Shown here in pieces: positions 12,158 to 24,183 of a stretch of DNA of 64,000 bases (position 1 is its first letter; the number at the start of each line of letters is the position of its first letter). Below the pieces are notes generated by a model that saw only the letters and a program-made list of their open reading frames with translations, did not search any database and was not told where the DNA came from. This stretch comes from Setophaga petechia (taxonomy: Eukaryota > Chordata > Aves > Passeriformes > Parulidae). A program made the position numbers and the translations under genes. The stretch is taken from NCBI GenBank assembly GCA_024362935.1, contig JANCRA010000117.1, positions 1,302,001-1,366,000 of the forward strand, given 5' to 3'.

Positions 12158-12420
12158 GGCGGGCGGGCCCAAAGCGCCGGCTCGGGGACTTCCGGGTGCG
12201 GCTCTCGCGAGAGCGGGGAGGGAGCGAGAACGGCGACGAGGGGGCGGAGACTGAATGCTGAATATGCAAAATATTATTTGCATATTTGGGCGGAGCCTAT
12301 CTATATGGGGCGGGACTTGACGATGGGCGTGGGCGTGGGCGTGGCCTCGAACGGGGCGGAGCTTGCTGCGGCTGGGGGCGGGGCTCGGGAGCCCCTTTGG
12401 GAGGCGGTTGGCGCCCTCTG
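12158..12420 (-). promoter_or_regulatory. TGOLN2: TGOLN2 CpG-rich promoter
   Basis: Sequence just upstream of the TGOLN2 start is GC- and CpG-rich, with GGGCGGAGC and GGGGCGGG boxes. The CpG-rich block extends into exon 1 and intron 1 (about 11650-12420). No TATA box is at a convincing distance. The transcription start is not resolvable from sequence. Confidence 0.6.
12261..12286. promoter_or_regulatory. Inverted repeat of octamer-like POU motifs
   Basis: Ten-base arms AATATGCAAA (12261-12270) and TTTGCATATT (12277-12286) are perfectly inverted around a six-base spacer. The right side forms ATTTGCAT (12276-12283), the classical octamer. The AT-rich element lies about 105 bases upstream of the TGOLN2 ATG inside a GC-rich island. 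Confidence 0.55.
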
Positions 12421-12440
12421 GCGGTCACGGATGAATTTTG

Positions 12441-12580
12441 GGGTAAAACCCGAGGGTTTGGGGTAAAACCCGCGGGTTTGGGGTAAAACCCGAGGGTTTG
12501 GGGTAAAACCCGACGGTTCGGGGTAAAACCCGAGGGTTTGGGGTAGAACCCGCCGGTTTGGGGTAAAACCCGCCGGTTCC
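12441..12580. repeat. 20-bp tandem array with GGGTAAAACCC core
   Basis: Seven consecutive 20-base units of the form GGGTAAAACCCGAGGGTTTG start at 12441 and step exactly by 20, with changes mainly in the CGAGG segment. The array lies upstream of TGOLN2. Confidence 0.92.
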
Positions 12581-13714
12581 GGGTCTGTTTCCCGGCCCTG
12601 AGAGCCCGGGGCGGGCAGTCAGTGAGGAAGGCAGTGACTGCAGCCCCAGACCAGCTCTAGAGTGGGAAGGGCTGGGGGACAGCCAGCAGGAAGTCAGAGC
12701 TGCTTCCTTTTCCTTTTCCTTTCCCTTTCCCCTTTCCTCCAGGACAGCTCTGGAGAACCTGCTGGTTTTGGACAACCTTCTATTTTTCAGGTATTCTTCC
12801 TTTTTTTTTAATACCCTGTTGTTTTTTGGAATTTTAAAATTATTTTGGATACCTGCTATTTTTCGGGCGCTGTTTCACTTTTTTGGATAACCTGTTGTTT
12901 TCCCTTTTTGGTCCAAGCAGGCATGTTGTGTTCCACAGCAGCGATTCCCAGGGAAGCAGGAAACTGCCAGCAGGCACCCAGGACTGTTCACTTCTTTCAG
13001 TTTATCTGGTTTAGAGTGTTAAATCTCCCTTCTCCAGGCTGAATATCCAGGAATCTGTCTCCAGCAGGGATCACATTCTTCCCCGGGTCCATGGCCCGCT
13101 GCAGTCACTCCATTTAACTCTAAAACAGAAGAAAAACACCACATGGAAACCAACATAGGGAATAATCCTGCCTTGCAGTGTGGCGGGAGATGCGGCTGAG
13201 TTTCTCCTCTCATGGTTTCTTTTTCCCGATCCCTGGGGAATCTCAGCTCCATTCAGCACATTCCAGCAGTCCCTGCTGCCCGTGCCAGCCTTTCCAGGGA
13301 GACCAGAGCAGCTGGCCCAGCGCTTTTTGGGGATTTAAACAGAAAACCGAGGCTGTTTCTCATGCTCGGCTTCCACCCACCCCCTGGAAGTGCGGAGTGG
13401 CTGAGCTCAGGCCAAGTTTGTGCCTCTGGGGTTGGGATTCTGCCCCAAGCACCGTGGCCAGCCCAGGATCCAGCATTTCTGAGGCTGAGCAGCACCAGTG
13501 ACCTCCCCTCGCCTCCTGCTCCGTGGATCCTGGGGTATCCCAGGCTGGGAGGGACCCCCAGGGCCCCCCAACACCCGAGCCCGTTCTCACCTGGGCTGAG
13601 CTCCATCCCACCTTCAGCTCTGGGGCGCTCCCGGTGCCCTCCGCTCTCACCAATCCCTGCAAATTCACTTTTTGGGGATGGCTCTTTCCCAGAGCAGGCT
13701 GGACACGCAGACCT

Positions 13715-14130
13715 GGCCCTAATTAGCGCTAATTGGGGTGTTTTCGCCGCTGTCCCAAGGTCTGGTGTCAGGATAATAAAGTCGTCACCTCGCCCGACGT
13801 GTCTGCATCCCCCAGCCCGCCCCTTCCCCCGCGAGGGCTAATCTGCTCGGGATAAAGGATCAAAAGGAGGAACAATTAGCAAATGGAAGAATTTAATGAC
13901 GCTAATTAAAATGTATTAAGTGTAGCCAGTGCCTCTGCAGCAGCTGCTCTGGCAGGAGCCCCGGGGCCGGGAGCCGCAGCCTCACCCCGGACATCTGGCG
14001 CGCCCTCCCCTCCAGCCCCGGGAAGAAAGGGGTTTGGAGGAACCTCGGGGCCCGCGGTGCAGCCCCTAATTAGCTCCATCTCTGCAGGAGACCCCCGGGA
14101 CCTCATTAGGCTTTTCAATTAGTGCCTGGC
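13715..14130. promoter_or_regulatory. Candidate conserved element rich in homeodomain-type TAAT motifs
   Basis: Non-repetitive AT-rich islands in GC-rich surroundings carry repeated TAATTAG or CTAATTA motifs (near 13720, 13730, 13874, 13903, 14069 and 14117) and an AATTTAATGACGCTAATTAA block. This is typical of developmental non-coding elements, which TCF7L1 loci carry in vertebrates. Conservation cannot be judged from one sequence. Confidence 0.35.
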
Positions 14131-14532
14131 CAGCCTGCAGGGGGGCAGGGCTGCAATCAAACCATCGGGAGGAGGTGACAGCAGCAGCCCCGTGTCCAGA
14201 AAAGAGCCAGGAGAGCTCCCGAGGTGTCCGGGGAGAGCCAGGAGAGCTCCAGGTGCTCCCGAGGTGTCCCAAGAGCTCTCCTGGATCCCCCTGAGGCACA
14301 TCCATCCCTTGGGGAGCATCCCAGCCCTCCCTCCTCCCGGGCTGTCGGCTCCGTTTCACCTCCCAGCTCTGAGGAGAGGTTAAATTGTGAGGAGCATCAC
14401 CCAAAACCTGTCACCAAAGCTGAGTGGAGCTGCCAGAGCTCCTGGTCACACTATCCCAAATGGAAATACACTGGATTTTTTCAGGTTTTTTCCTACAACG
14501 AAGATAAACCCCAGAGTTTCCCTCTTCTAGAA

Positions 14533-14580
14533 CCAGGGAATGGTTTGGGCTGGAAGGGACCTTAAAGAACAGCTCCAGTC
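14533..14580 (+). mobile_element. CR1 LINE remnant
   Basis: GAATGGTTTGGGCTGGAAGG followed by GACCTTAAAG is the CR1 signature. It is a very short truncated copy that directly abuts a local duplication. Confidence 0.7.
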
Positions 14581-14585
14581 CCCTC

Positions 14586-14762
14586 CCGTGGGCAGACACA
14601 GCTCCTGTGGGAGCATTCCAGAGGACAATAAAGTCCAAAAAAACCCATTTTCCGTGGACAACCACTCTGAATCCTGCATTTTCACCCCTGTGGGCAGACA
14701 CACCTCCTGTGGGAGCATTCCAGGGGACAATAAAATCAAAAAATGACCCATTTTCTGTGCAC
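14586..14762. repeat. Direct duplication, 101-bp offset
   Basis: Two copies of a segment containing GTGGGCAGACACA, then CTCCTGTGGGAGCATTCCAG, then GGACAATAAA and ACCCATTTTC begin about 14589 and 14690. They differ at several sites, so the duplication is not very recent. Confidence 0.85.
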
Positions 14763-16483
14763 AGCACTGCTCCCCTGGCGTCACCTCCTGCCCAGGAGCA
14801 GGGCTTGGGCACCAAGTGCTCCTGGCAGGGCCAAGCCCAGCCTGCCCCAGCTCCAGAGCACCACCAGGCCGTGGAACAGATGTTCCCTGTCCCTATGGGA
14901 AAGCACTGAGTCGAACAAAGGAATATTCTCCTGCTGGAGCCCAACATCTGTTTGGGGCTGTCTGGCTCTGGCTGGGGTTTAATCCCTGTGACAGGGCTCT
15001 CTCCATGCCTCTAATGCCCCATGAAATCCAATCCAAGGGGCTGCTTGTCCCCAGCCTGCTCCTGGTGCTGAGGAGAGCAGGGCTGAGTGTCCTCCTCACC
15101 AAAAAACACTTTCTTGGAACGGTTTCTCTCAAAAAAAGCTCAGTTTTGGCTCTTTTCAGGTGTTCTGGGTGACACCCTAATCCCCTCTGCCCTGGCTGTG
15201 TGACACGTGGCTGCTCCTCCCCAGCTCCAGGCCAGAATTCACAGGTTTTTCTCTCTGAAAGCAAGAAATTTAAATAATTTGGAAATTTAAATAATGGAAG
15301 CAGCTCCCAAATCTTGGCTCTGGCAGCTCGGGGATGCTCCAAGCTGGCAATTCCAGCTGCCCACATGATGGTCCTGGGCTGGATGGAGCAGCCATGCTCC
15401 TGCTGGAGCTTGCAAAGGCATCAGGAGCTTTCACAGGGCTTTGGAGCTGGCCCCAGGGCTCAGGTCAGTGCCTGTGGCTGGGGCCTGGTTCAGGTGTGAA
15501 TTTTTGTAGTTCTGCCCAACTGTATGAAAAACTGTATGAGGATTCTCTGTATGAACATCCTCCAATCCAGGTATTTTCTGCTGCAGATATGGATGCCAAC
15601 ACCTCTCACATCTGGAAAGCACAGGCAGATCCTCCTCAGCCCCCAAGAAATTCCCTTTCCCCTCTACCTGCAGACAGGTGCCTGGTGCTGCTCCACTTCC
15701 TTACAAACTCTTCCCTGGGGGCTTCTCAGCACTGGAAAGGAGAAGAGAAATGTCACAACGGGAGGAAAAAGTGTCACAAATGCACCAAAGTGTCACAAAT
15801 GCACCAAAGTCCCACCAGAGCCAGCAGCCGTGGATGGGCTCACCCATCACTGATGATGTCTGGGAACTGGGGGCACCCCAAAATAAAGGTGAGGGGCAGG
15901 GACAGAGCAGCCAGGCTGGGCCTGGGAGGCAGGAGCAGGGCAGGGAGTGCCAGGGGGGAATGGAACAGGGCTGTGAACCCCGTGAATTAACTCCAGGCAG
16001 GTGCAGCTCCAGGTCAGTCTGCAACAGAGACAAAATCGTGAGTTCCAGGGGGAAAATTGAGGTTTTTTCCTGCTGAAATACAAGGAGAGGGAAGAGTCCT
16101 GATACACCCGAGTATGGAGCTGACTGGAGACTCCAAATGTGCTGAAAATCCACCGGGTTGGTTTTCTGCTGGTCCTTTTTCATGCCTGCTTTGGAAGAAG
16201 CAGCCCCAGAGCACCCAGCACACACCAGTAACTCCCAGTGCCCGGCTCCTCAGGCACTGGTTCACCCGGCCCCACGTGTCCTGGTGCCTGGGTGAGTCCA
16301 GCAAACTGTACTCTGTTGGTGGCACCCCAAAATCCCCCTGAGCCCACGGACAGAGCTGTTCAGGGGTGCTGGAGCTCAGGAGCAGGAATTCCATCCCGAG
16401 GTATTTCCCAGGAGAGTGGCAGAGGAAAGGGACGAGCGCTTCCCACACAGACCACACTCACACCGCCAGCTGCAGCTGCAGTT

Positions 16484-16489
16484 TTTATT
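16484..16489 (-). terminator. TCF7L1: Probable TCF7L1 polyadenylation signal
   Basis: AATAAA on the minus strand lies about 600 bases after the TCF7L1 stop codon, giving a 3'UTR with A-rich runs. It is the first canonical hexamer downstream on that strand. Confidence 0.6.
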
Positions 16490-17087
16490 TCCTTTTGTGA
16501 AAAATAACAGGATTTTTTGAGGTGATAAAAACACAACCCCTCCCGGGGCTCAGCCCCAGGCCCTGCCCAGCCCGGCGGGAGCGGGGCAGGAGCAGCACCG
16601 ACGGAGCAGCACCCCCGGGGCAGCACCAGCTCCGTGCCAGGGCATGGAGCAGGATTCTGGGAGCAGCTGGAGGCGTTCCTGCCCCTGGATCCGGGATGGA
16701 GAGCCAGTTCCAGCCCACGCCTGCCGTGCTTGGTGCTGGCACCACCGTGAGAGTCCATCTCTGTGCTCCATGGCAGCAATGGGCATCAGTTCCACCCTCA
16801 GAGATCCCCCTCGGCGGCACCTTGTGGAGGGTCTATTCCATTATTTTTTTTCCTTTTTTTTTTCTTTTCTCTCCTTTTTTTTTTAATAAAAACAGTCTTT
16901 AGGTTGACCGCTGGCAGCAGCTCTGAGCAGAAAGCCCCTTCCCTCCAGAGCCTGCTCCCCAAAGAGTTCAGAAAGGGTCAAATATTGACCAATAACGGTT
17001 TTGGCTGCGTTCGAATCTTGATTGTGGCTTCTGCAATGTACAGCGGGGAGGGGAGGGGTGGGGAGGACAGGAGGGGAGGTTTGTCCC

Positions 17088-20000
17088 TCAGTCAGCGGGT
17101 TTGGTGACCAGGGACAGCGGCTGCGTCTGCAGCGCGGCCAGGGCGGCCGGCACGGCGCCGGGAGGGGAGGCCAGCAGGGCCGAGGGGGTCCCCGAGGCGA
17201 AGGGGACGGGCCTGGAGAGCAGCGAGGAGGAGGAGGAGGAGGAGGAGGAGGATTTGCTGAGCTGGGCCCGGGCCTCGGGCTTGGTGGTGAGCGAGAGCGG
17301 CTGGGCCTGCTCCGAGTGCGTGGCGGCCGGCGCGGCCGGCGAGGCCAGGGCGGCCGACGGCGTGGCCGGGGAGTCCAGCATGGAGCCGTGCGACGAGGCC
17401 GGGCTGGGGCACGGCTTTTCGGGCAGGAAGGGCACCACGCAGGGCTTCTTGCTCCGGGCAGGCAGCGAGCCTGCGGGGAAAGGGACAGCGTGAGGGGACA
17501 GGGACAGCGTGAGGGGCGTGAGGGGACGGGGACAGCGTGAGGGGACAGGGACAGCGTGAGGGGTGTGAGGGGACGGGGACAGCGTGAGGGGCACGGGGGG
17601 CATGAGGGGACAGGGACAGCGTGAGGGGACAGGGACAGCGTGAGGGGACAGGGACAGCGTGAGGGGCGTGAGGGGCACGGGGGGACAGGGACAGCGTGAG
17701 GGGACAGGGACAGCGTGAGGGGACAGGGACAGCGTGAGGGGTGTGAGGGGACAGGTACGGCGTGAGGGGCACGAGGGGCATGAGGGGACAGGGACAGCGT
17801 GAGGGGCACGGGGGGGACACGTGTGGGGGGCACTCACCGTCGGCATCGGGGCCCTGCTGCTGCTGCTGCTGCTGTTGCTGGGCCAGCTTCTCGCGCTTCC
17901 GCTTCTTCTTCTTGCCCTGAACGAGAGAATTTCAGCTCCTCCCGCGGCTCCTGGCCGCCACGGGGGTGCTGGGGTGGGAAATGTGGATGGGAGAGCACGT
18001 GGAGGGGATTGGAACCGTCACACGCTGCCCCAGCAGCCTGAATTCTGCCCCAAGCACAGCCAGCCCCCTCCCCAGCAGCCAGACCCCAGGAAGGGGCTGG
18101 GGTCCCGGGGGGTCACACGTACGTAGTTGTCCCGCGCTGACCAGGTCGGGTAGAGCTGCGAGTGCAGCTGCCGCTCCTTCCGCGCCAGCTCGTAGTACTT
18201 GGCCTGCTCCTCCCGGGACAGCGAGTGCCACTGCGGGGACAGCACCATGGGGACCCCACAACTGCCCAGGAACCCCAGAGCCACCCCAGATCCACACTGG
18301 AGACCCCAAAACCAGGCTGGGAACCCCCAAACCCACACTGGGAATCCCAGAGCTGCTCCAGGAACCCCAAAGCCCAGCTAGGAACCCCTAGATCCACACT
18401 GGAGACCCCAAATGCACACCAGGAACACCGAATACCTGTGAGGATGCCCAGAGCTGTGCTGGAGACCTCAAACCCACATACTGGAAACCCCAGAGGTGGC
18501 TGGAATCCCCAAATCCACACTGCTGACCCCGAGCACCTGCTGCCCACCCCACGCCAGGTCAGCAGGAGCTCCCTGGGGCTCCCTGGGCTGGCAGTGCCCA
18601 GGTGTGGGGGCTCCCCGGGCTGGCAGTGCCCAGGTGTGGGGGCTCCCCGGGCTGGCAGTGCCCAGGTGTGGGGGCTCCCCGGGCTGGCAGTGCCCAGGTG
18701 TGGGGGCTCCCCGGGTTGGCAGTGCCCAGGTGTGGGGGCTCCCTGGGCTGGCAGTGCCCAGGTGTGGGGGCTCCCCGGGCTGGCAGTGCCCAGGTGTGGG
18801 GGCTCCCCGGGCTGGCAGTGCCCAGGTGTGGGGGCTCCCCGGGTTGGCAGTGCCCAGGTGTGGGGGCTCCCCGGGCTGGCAGTGCCCAGGTGGGCTCTGC
18901 AGTGTCCCTGTCCCCCCGTACCCTCCGTCCCAGGATCTGGTTGATGGCCGCGCTCTCCTTCAGCGTGCACTCGGCCACCACCTTGGCCCTCATCTCCTTC
19001 ATGTACAGCATGAAGGCGTTCAGAGGCTTCTTGATGTGCGGCTTCTTCTCCTCCTCCTTCTTCACGGCCACGGGGGATTTCCTGCGGGGGGAGCAGACAG
19101 GGGGTCAGTGCCACGGACACGTTTTATGGAAAACCACAGACATCTTTTATGGAAAATCCCTTTGTTAGGAGCTCTTCTCCTGAGAAGCTGAGAGGCCTCA
19201 GAAACGAAATGCAAACAATTATTATCTGCTGCTGTGGAATGCAACAGGTGCATCTGGGATTGGCTCATGTGGTTGTTTTAATTAACAGCCAATCACAGTC
19301 TGGCTGTCTCGAACTGTCTGAGAGTCACAAGATTTTGTTATCATTATTTTCTATTCTTTTATTATCATTCCTTTCTATTCTTTGCTAGCTTTCTGATGAA
19401 AGCCTTTCTTCTATTCTTTTAGTATACTTTTAATATATCATCTTAATATAATATATTAAAATATTATAATATAATATTAGATTATTATATTATGATCTAT
19501 TACTATACACTATATATTATATTATATTATGATATATTTATATATTATATCAACATATAATTAATAAAATATAATGTAATAATATATAAAATATTAGTAT
19601 ATGACAATATATTATAATATAGTATATTAATATATATTACATTATAACATATTAATACATTATATTAGTATGTAATTATTAATATAGTAATATATGATAT
19701 TTAATATAAAATATAAAATATATAATTATATACAATGTATTATATGCTATAATATATTAATATATCGTTTATAATAATTTTAATTTCAAAATTTAAATTT
19801 TCAATTTTAAAATTCAAATTTTTATTTTTTAAATTCAAATTTTAATTTATAATATATTAGAATAGATCACTTTAATACCATATACATCACAAAATAATCA
19901 CCCAGCCTTCTGAAACACGGAGTCAAGATTCTCTTTCCTCGTCCTGGGACCCCTGCGAGCCCCACCCCGGGTCAGGACCCCTGGAGCAGCCCCTGTCCCC

Positions 20001-23000
20001 CCCATTCCGTGTCCCCCCTGTCCCCACTCACGAGGTGCCGGCGGGGCTGGAGCTGGGCTGGGGGGGCTCCTGCTTGACGATGGGGGAGACGATGGTGGGG
20101 TGGGGGATGCCCGAGGGGTGCAGCCCGTGCCCGGGGGGCGGCACCACGTGCGGGGAGAAGCGGCTGGACATCAAACTGCAGGGGGCACACACAGCAGGGT
20201 GGGACAGGCGGCCAGGGACCCCCAGACCCGCCCGGGTTCAGAGAGCACCTGCCCCAGCCCAGCTGGGAGCCCCGAGAACGTGACAGAACCCCAAACGCAC
20301 ACAGAAACCCCAAAACCGTGCTGGAACCCAATCCACCCTAGAAACCTTAAATCTACCCTAGAGAACCCAAAATCCACCCCAGAAACCCCAAATCCACCCC
20401 AGAGACCCCAAATCCACCCCAGGGACCCCAAACCCGTCCCATAAACCCCAAACCTGCCCCATAAACCCCAAACCCGCCCCATAAACCCCAAACCCACCTG
20501 GACATGGAGGCGTTCATGGCCAGGGCGGGGTAGGGGTGCCGGAAGCCCCCGGCAGGGATGGAGTACACGGGCTGTCCTTGCCTACAAAACACGAGTCTTT
20601 TGGGGAAAATGATCCTTTCCCACCTCACGGGCACCCTTGGGCTGCTCTGTCCATCTGCAGGACCCCCAGAGTTCCCAGCAGCGGGGAGTCCCTCCCTTCC
20701 CACCCCGGCAGGACCCCAAATTCTGCCCCTGAGCACATCCAGCCCCCTCCCAGCACCCCAAATTCTGCCCCTGAGCACAGCCAGCCCCCTCCCAGCACAG
20801 CCAGCCCCATCCCAGCACCCCAAATTCTGCCCCTGAGCATGGCCAGCCCCCTCCCAGCACCCCAAATTCTGCCCCCGAGCACAGCCAGCCCCCTCCCAGC
20901 ACAGCCAGCCCCCTGCCAGCCCCCGAGCCCCCCGTCCTTACTGTGGCACGAGCCAGCCCAGCGGGGGCGGCAGCTGCCCCACGGCCCCGGGGGACAGGGG
21001 GTAGTAGGGGGGCAGCTCGGGGGGGTGCGGCGGCCGTGGGATCCCTGTGAGGGGCAGAGGGGGGGTCAGAGGGGGTATGGCAGCCAGGGAGCCCCCCGTG
21101 CCCCCCAGCTGCCTTCTGTGAGCACCCCGGATCCCCTTGAGCATCACAGATCCCATCGAGCCCCCCGTGCCCCCCAGCACCCTTCCCACGGGCACCCCAG
21201 ATCCTCCCTTTACCTCCCGCCTCTGAGCACCCCAGATCCCCCCAGATCCCTCTGAGCACCCCATCTCCCACTTTGAGCACTCCAGATCCCCCCCTGAGCA
21301 CCCTAGAGTCCCCCTCCTGATGTGTCCCCCGCCCCACTCACCCCCAGGTGTCCCCCAGCCCCATTCCCCTGCTCCCCTGGAGGTGCCCCCAGCCCCGCTC
21401 ACCCCCAGGTGTCCCCCAGCCCCATTCCCCTGCTCCCCTGGAGGTGCCCCCAGCCCCACTCACCCCCAGGTGTCCCCCAGCCCCATTCCCCTGCTCCCCT
21501 GGAGGTGCCCCCAGCCCCACTCACCCCCAGGTGTCCCCCAGCCCCATTCCCCTGCTCCCCTGGAGGTGCCCCCAGCCCCGCTCACCCCCAGGTGTCCCCC
21601 AGGTGTCCCCCAGGTGTCCCCCAGCCCCATTCCCCTGCTCCCCAATAGGCGCCCCCAGCCCCGCTCACCCCCAGGTGTCCCCCAGAGGCGCCCCCAGCCC
21701 CGCTCACCCGTTTTGGGGTCGATCTCGGGGCTCAGGTGCCCGGGGGGTGAGCCAGGTGGGAAGGGCTCGCTGCTGTAGGTGATGAGCGGCGTCAGGGGGT
21801 GCATGTGATGGGCGTGCTGCACCACGGGCACCTTGTTGGACTGTGGGGAGAGCACAGGGGCAGGGCTCAGCACACGGGAACAGCCCTGGGCACGGGGGCA
21901 GCACGGCCAGGGGCGCCCCACCAGCCCTAAAACTGCCCCAGGGATGGTGTTCCTGCCCCAGGGATGGTGTTCCTGCCCCAGGGATGGTGTTCCTGCTCCC
22001 ATAAAGGTGTTCCTGCCCCAGGGATGGTGTTCCTGCCCCACTGAAGGTGTCCCTGCTCCCATAAAGGTGTTCCTGCCCCAATGAAGGTGTTCCTGCCCCA
22101 GGGATGGTGTCCCTGTCCCAGGGATGGTGTCCCTGCACCAGGGATGGTGTCCCTGCCCCAGGGACGGTGTTCCTGCCCCACTGAAGGTGTTCCTGCCCCA
22201 GGGATGGTGTTCCTGCCCCAATAAAGGTGTTCCTGCCCCAGGGATGGTGTCCCTGCTCCCATAAAGGTGTTCCTGCCCCAGGGATGGTGTTCCTGCCCCA
22301 GGGATGGTGTTCCTGCCCCAATAAAGGTGTTCCTGCCCCCTTTGCTCTTTAAGATCCCTCCCCAGCCCAAACCACCCCCGAATCCCCCCATGGAATGGGA
22401 GGGGGTCCCCGGCAGGGCCGTGGGGGTGCTGTGGGTGCTGTGACCCCCCCGGGGCTGGGGGCTGCCCTCTCTCACCAGGTGGGCGGGCGAGGGTGAGCTC
22501 CTGTCCTTGAGCGTGGCCCCGGCCGGGACGTCCAGCAGCGGCCACTTCATCTGCAGGTACTGCAGGAGGGATGGACAGTGCCCTCAGGGACCCCAAACCC
22601 TGCCCCAAAAAACTCCTTCCTGCCCCAAAAACACCCCAGCCCTGCAGGTACTGCGGGAGGGATGGACAGTGCCCTCAGGGACCCAAAACCCTGCCCCAAA
22701 AACCCTGCAGGGACCCCAAAACCCTGCCCCAGAAACCCTGCAGGGACCCCAAAACCCTGCCCCAAAACCCTGCAGGGACCCCAAAACCCTGCCCCAGAAA
22801 CCCTGCAGGGACCCCAAAACCCTGCCCCAAAACCCTGCCCCAAAAACCCTGCCCCAGAAACCCTGCAGGGACCCAAAAACCCTGCAGGGACCCAAAAACC
22901 CTGCCCCAAAAACCCTGCCCCAAAAACCCTGCAAGGACCCAAAACCCTGCCCCAAAAACCAGCAACCCTGCCCCAAAAAACCCTGCCTCAAAGCCCCCCC

Positions 23001-24145
23001 AGCCCTGAAATATCCCACTCAGCCCCAAAACATTCCCACAGCCCTCCAAAACAACCCCATCCCCACAAGATTCCCCAGCCCCAAAACTGCCCCCCAAACC
23101 CAAAATCAGAAACAACCCTCTGACCCCAAAAGATGCCCCAGCCTCGCCTGCACAGCCCAACCCATGGGCAGAGAGGTTTTGGGGTTTTCTCCCTTTCTGG
23201 GCTGGGATCCCGCTGTGACACTGGGGTGTCTCCCTGGCACCCCAAAAGGGGCTTTGTGCGTGTTTGGGGGGCAGAGGCACCCCCGAGGGCACAGGAGGGT
23301 CCCTCCCTGGCATGGGGAGCTGTTCCCCACGGGGCAGCTTTGCTGCTCCCTCCAAACCCGGCTCATCCTCAGTGCCAGGGCAGCCAAAATGCCCCACGAG
23401 CTCCAGGGCCACACTGGGGTCACCCCCTGTCCCCAGCCCCACACTGGGGTCACCCCTGTCCCCAGCCCCACACTGGGGTCACCCCTGTCCCCTCCCCACA
23501 CTCCAGGCACTGCACCAGCCCCTCGGTGCTCCCCCAGTTCCGTGACCGTGCCCAGCACAGGGCAGGAGGTGCCCCCAGCCCAGGGGGCTCCCTGACCCCC
23601 CCAGCCCCCTCCCCACCCAGAGGGGCTCTCTGGGCTGCCCTGTGGGCAGAGCAGGCACCAGGGGACAGCACCGGGGGAAGTTTTGGGGACAAAAAGGCTG
23701 AATTCTCTTTTGGGAGCTTGGGGAAGGGGAAGGGAGGAACGGGGGGGACTCTTGCAAAATACACAAAGCAGGGGGAGCTGCTGAACGGTTCAGTGGTGAT
23801 GTGGAAAAATGACAAAATCCCTCCCCTCCTCTTCCTCCCCATCCCATGGCTCCAGCCGGGACACAGCCCTCACTGTCCCCCACTGTCCCCCATTGTCCCC
23901 CCATTGTCCCCCCACTGTGCCCCACTGTCCCCCATTGTCCCACCATTGTCCCCCACTGTCCCCCACTGTCCCCCCACTGTCCCCCCACTGTCCCCCACTG
24001 TCCCCCATTGTCCCCTCACTGTGCCCCACTGTCCCCCACTGTCCCCCCACTGTCCCCCCACTGTGCCCCACTGTCCCCCACTGTGCCCCACTGTGCCCCC
24101 ATTGTCCCCCATTGTCCCCCACTGCGGACCTGAGCTGTGAAACAG

Positions 24146-24183
<38 letters not shown>

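Larger units (their letters stand above)
12581..16483. other. Intergenic interval between TGOLN2 5' end and TCF7L1 3' end
   Basis: No coding exon was found. It contains a pyrimidine-rich CCTTTT tract (12703-12740), AT-rich stretches near 12790-12900, a TAAT-rich candidate enhancer, a CR1 remnant and a 101-bp duplication listed separately. The remainder shows nothing I can name. Confidence 0.6.

Noticed and set aside
13853..13866. TCF/LEF binding site near AAGGATCAAAAGG
   Set aside because: It has an extra A relative to the ATCAAAGG consensus. One imperfect site is not evidence.
21942..22341. CRISPR-like regular array
   Set aside because: The 20-base units are contiguous with no unique spacers, inside an intron of a vertebrate gene. 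It is a minisatellite.
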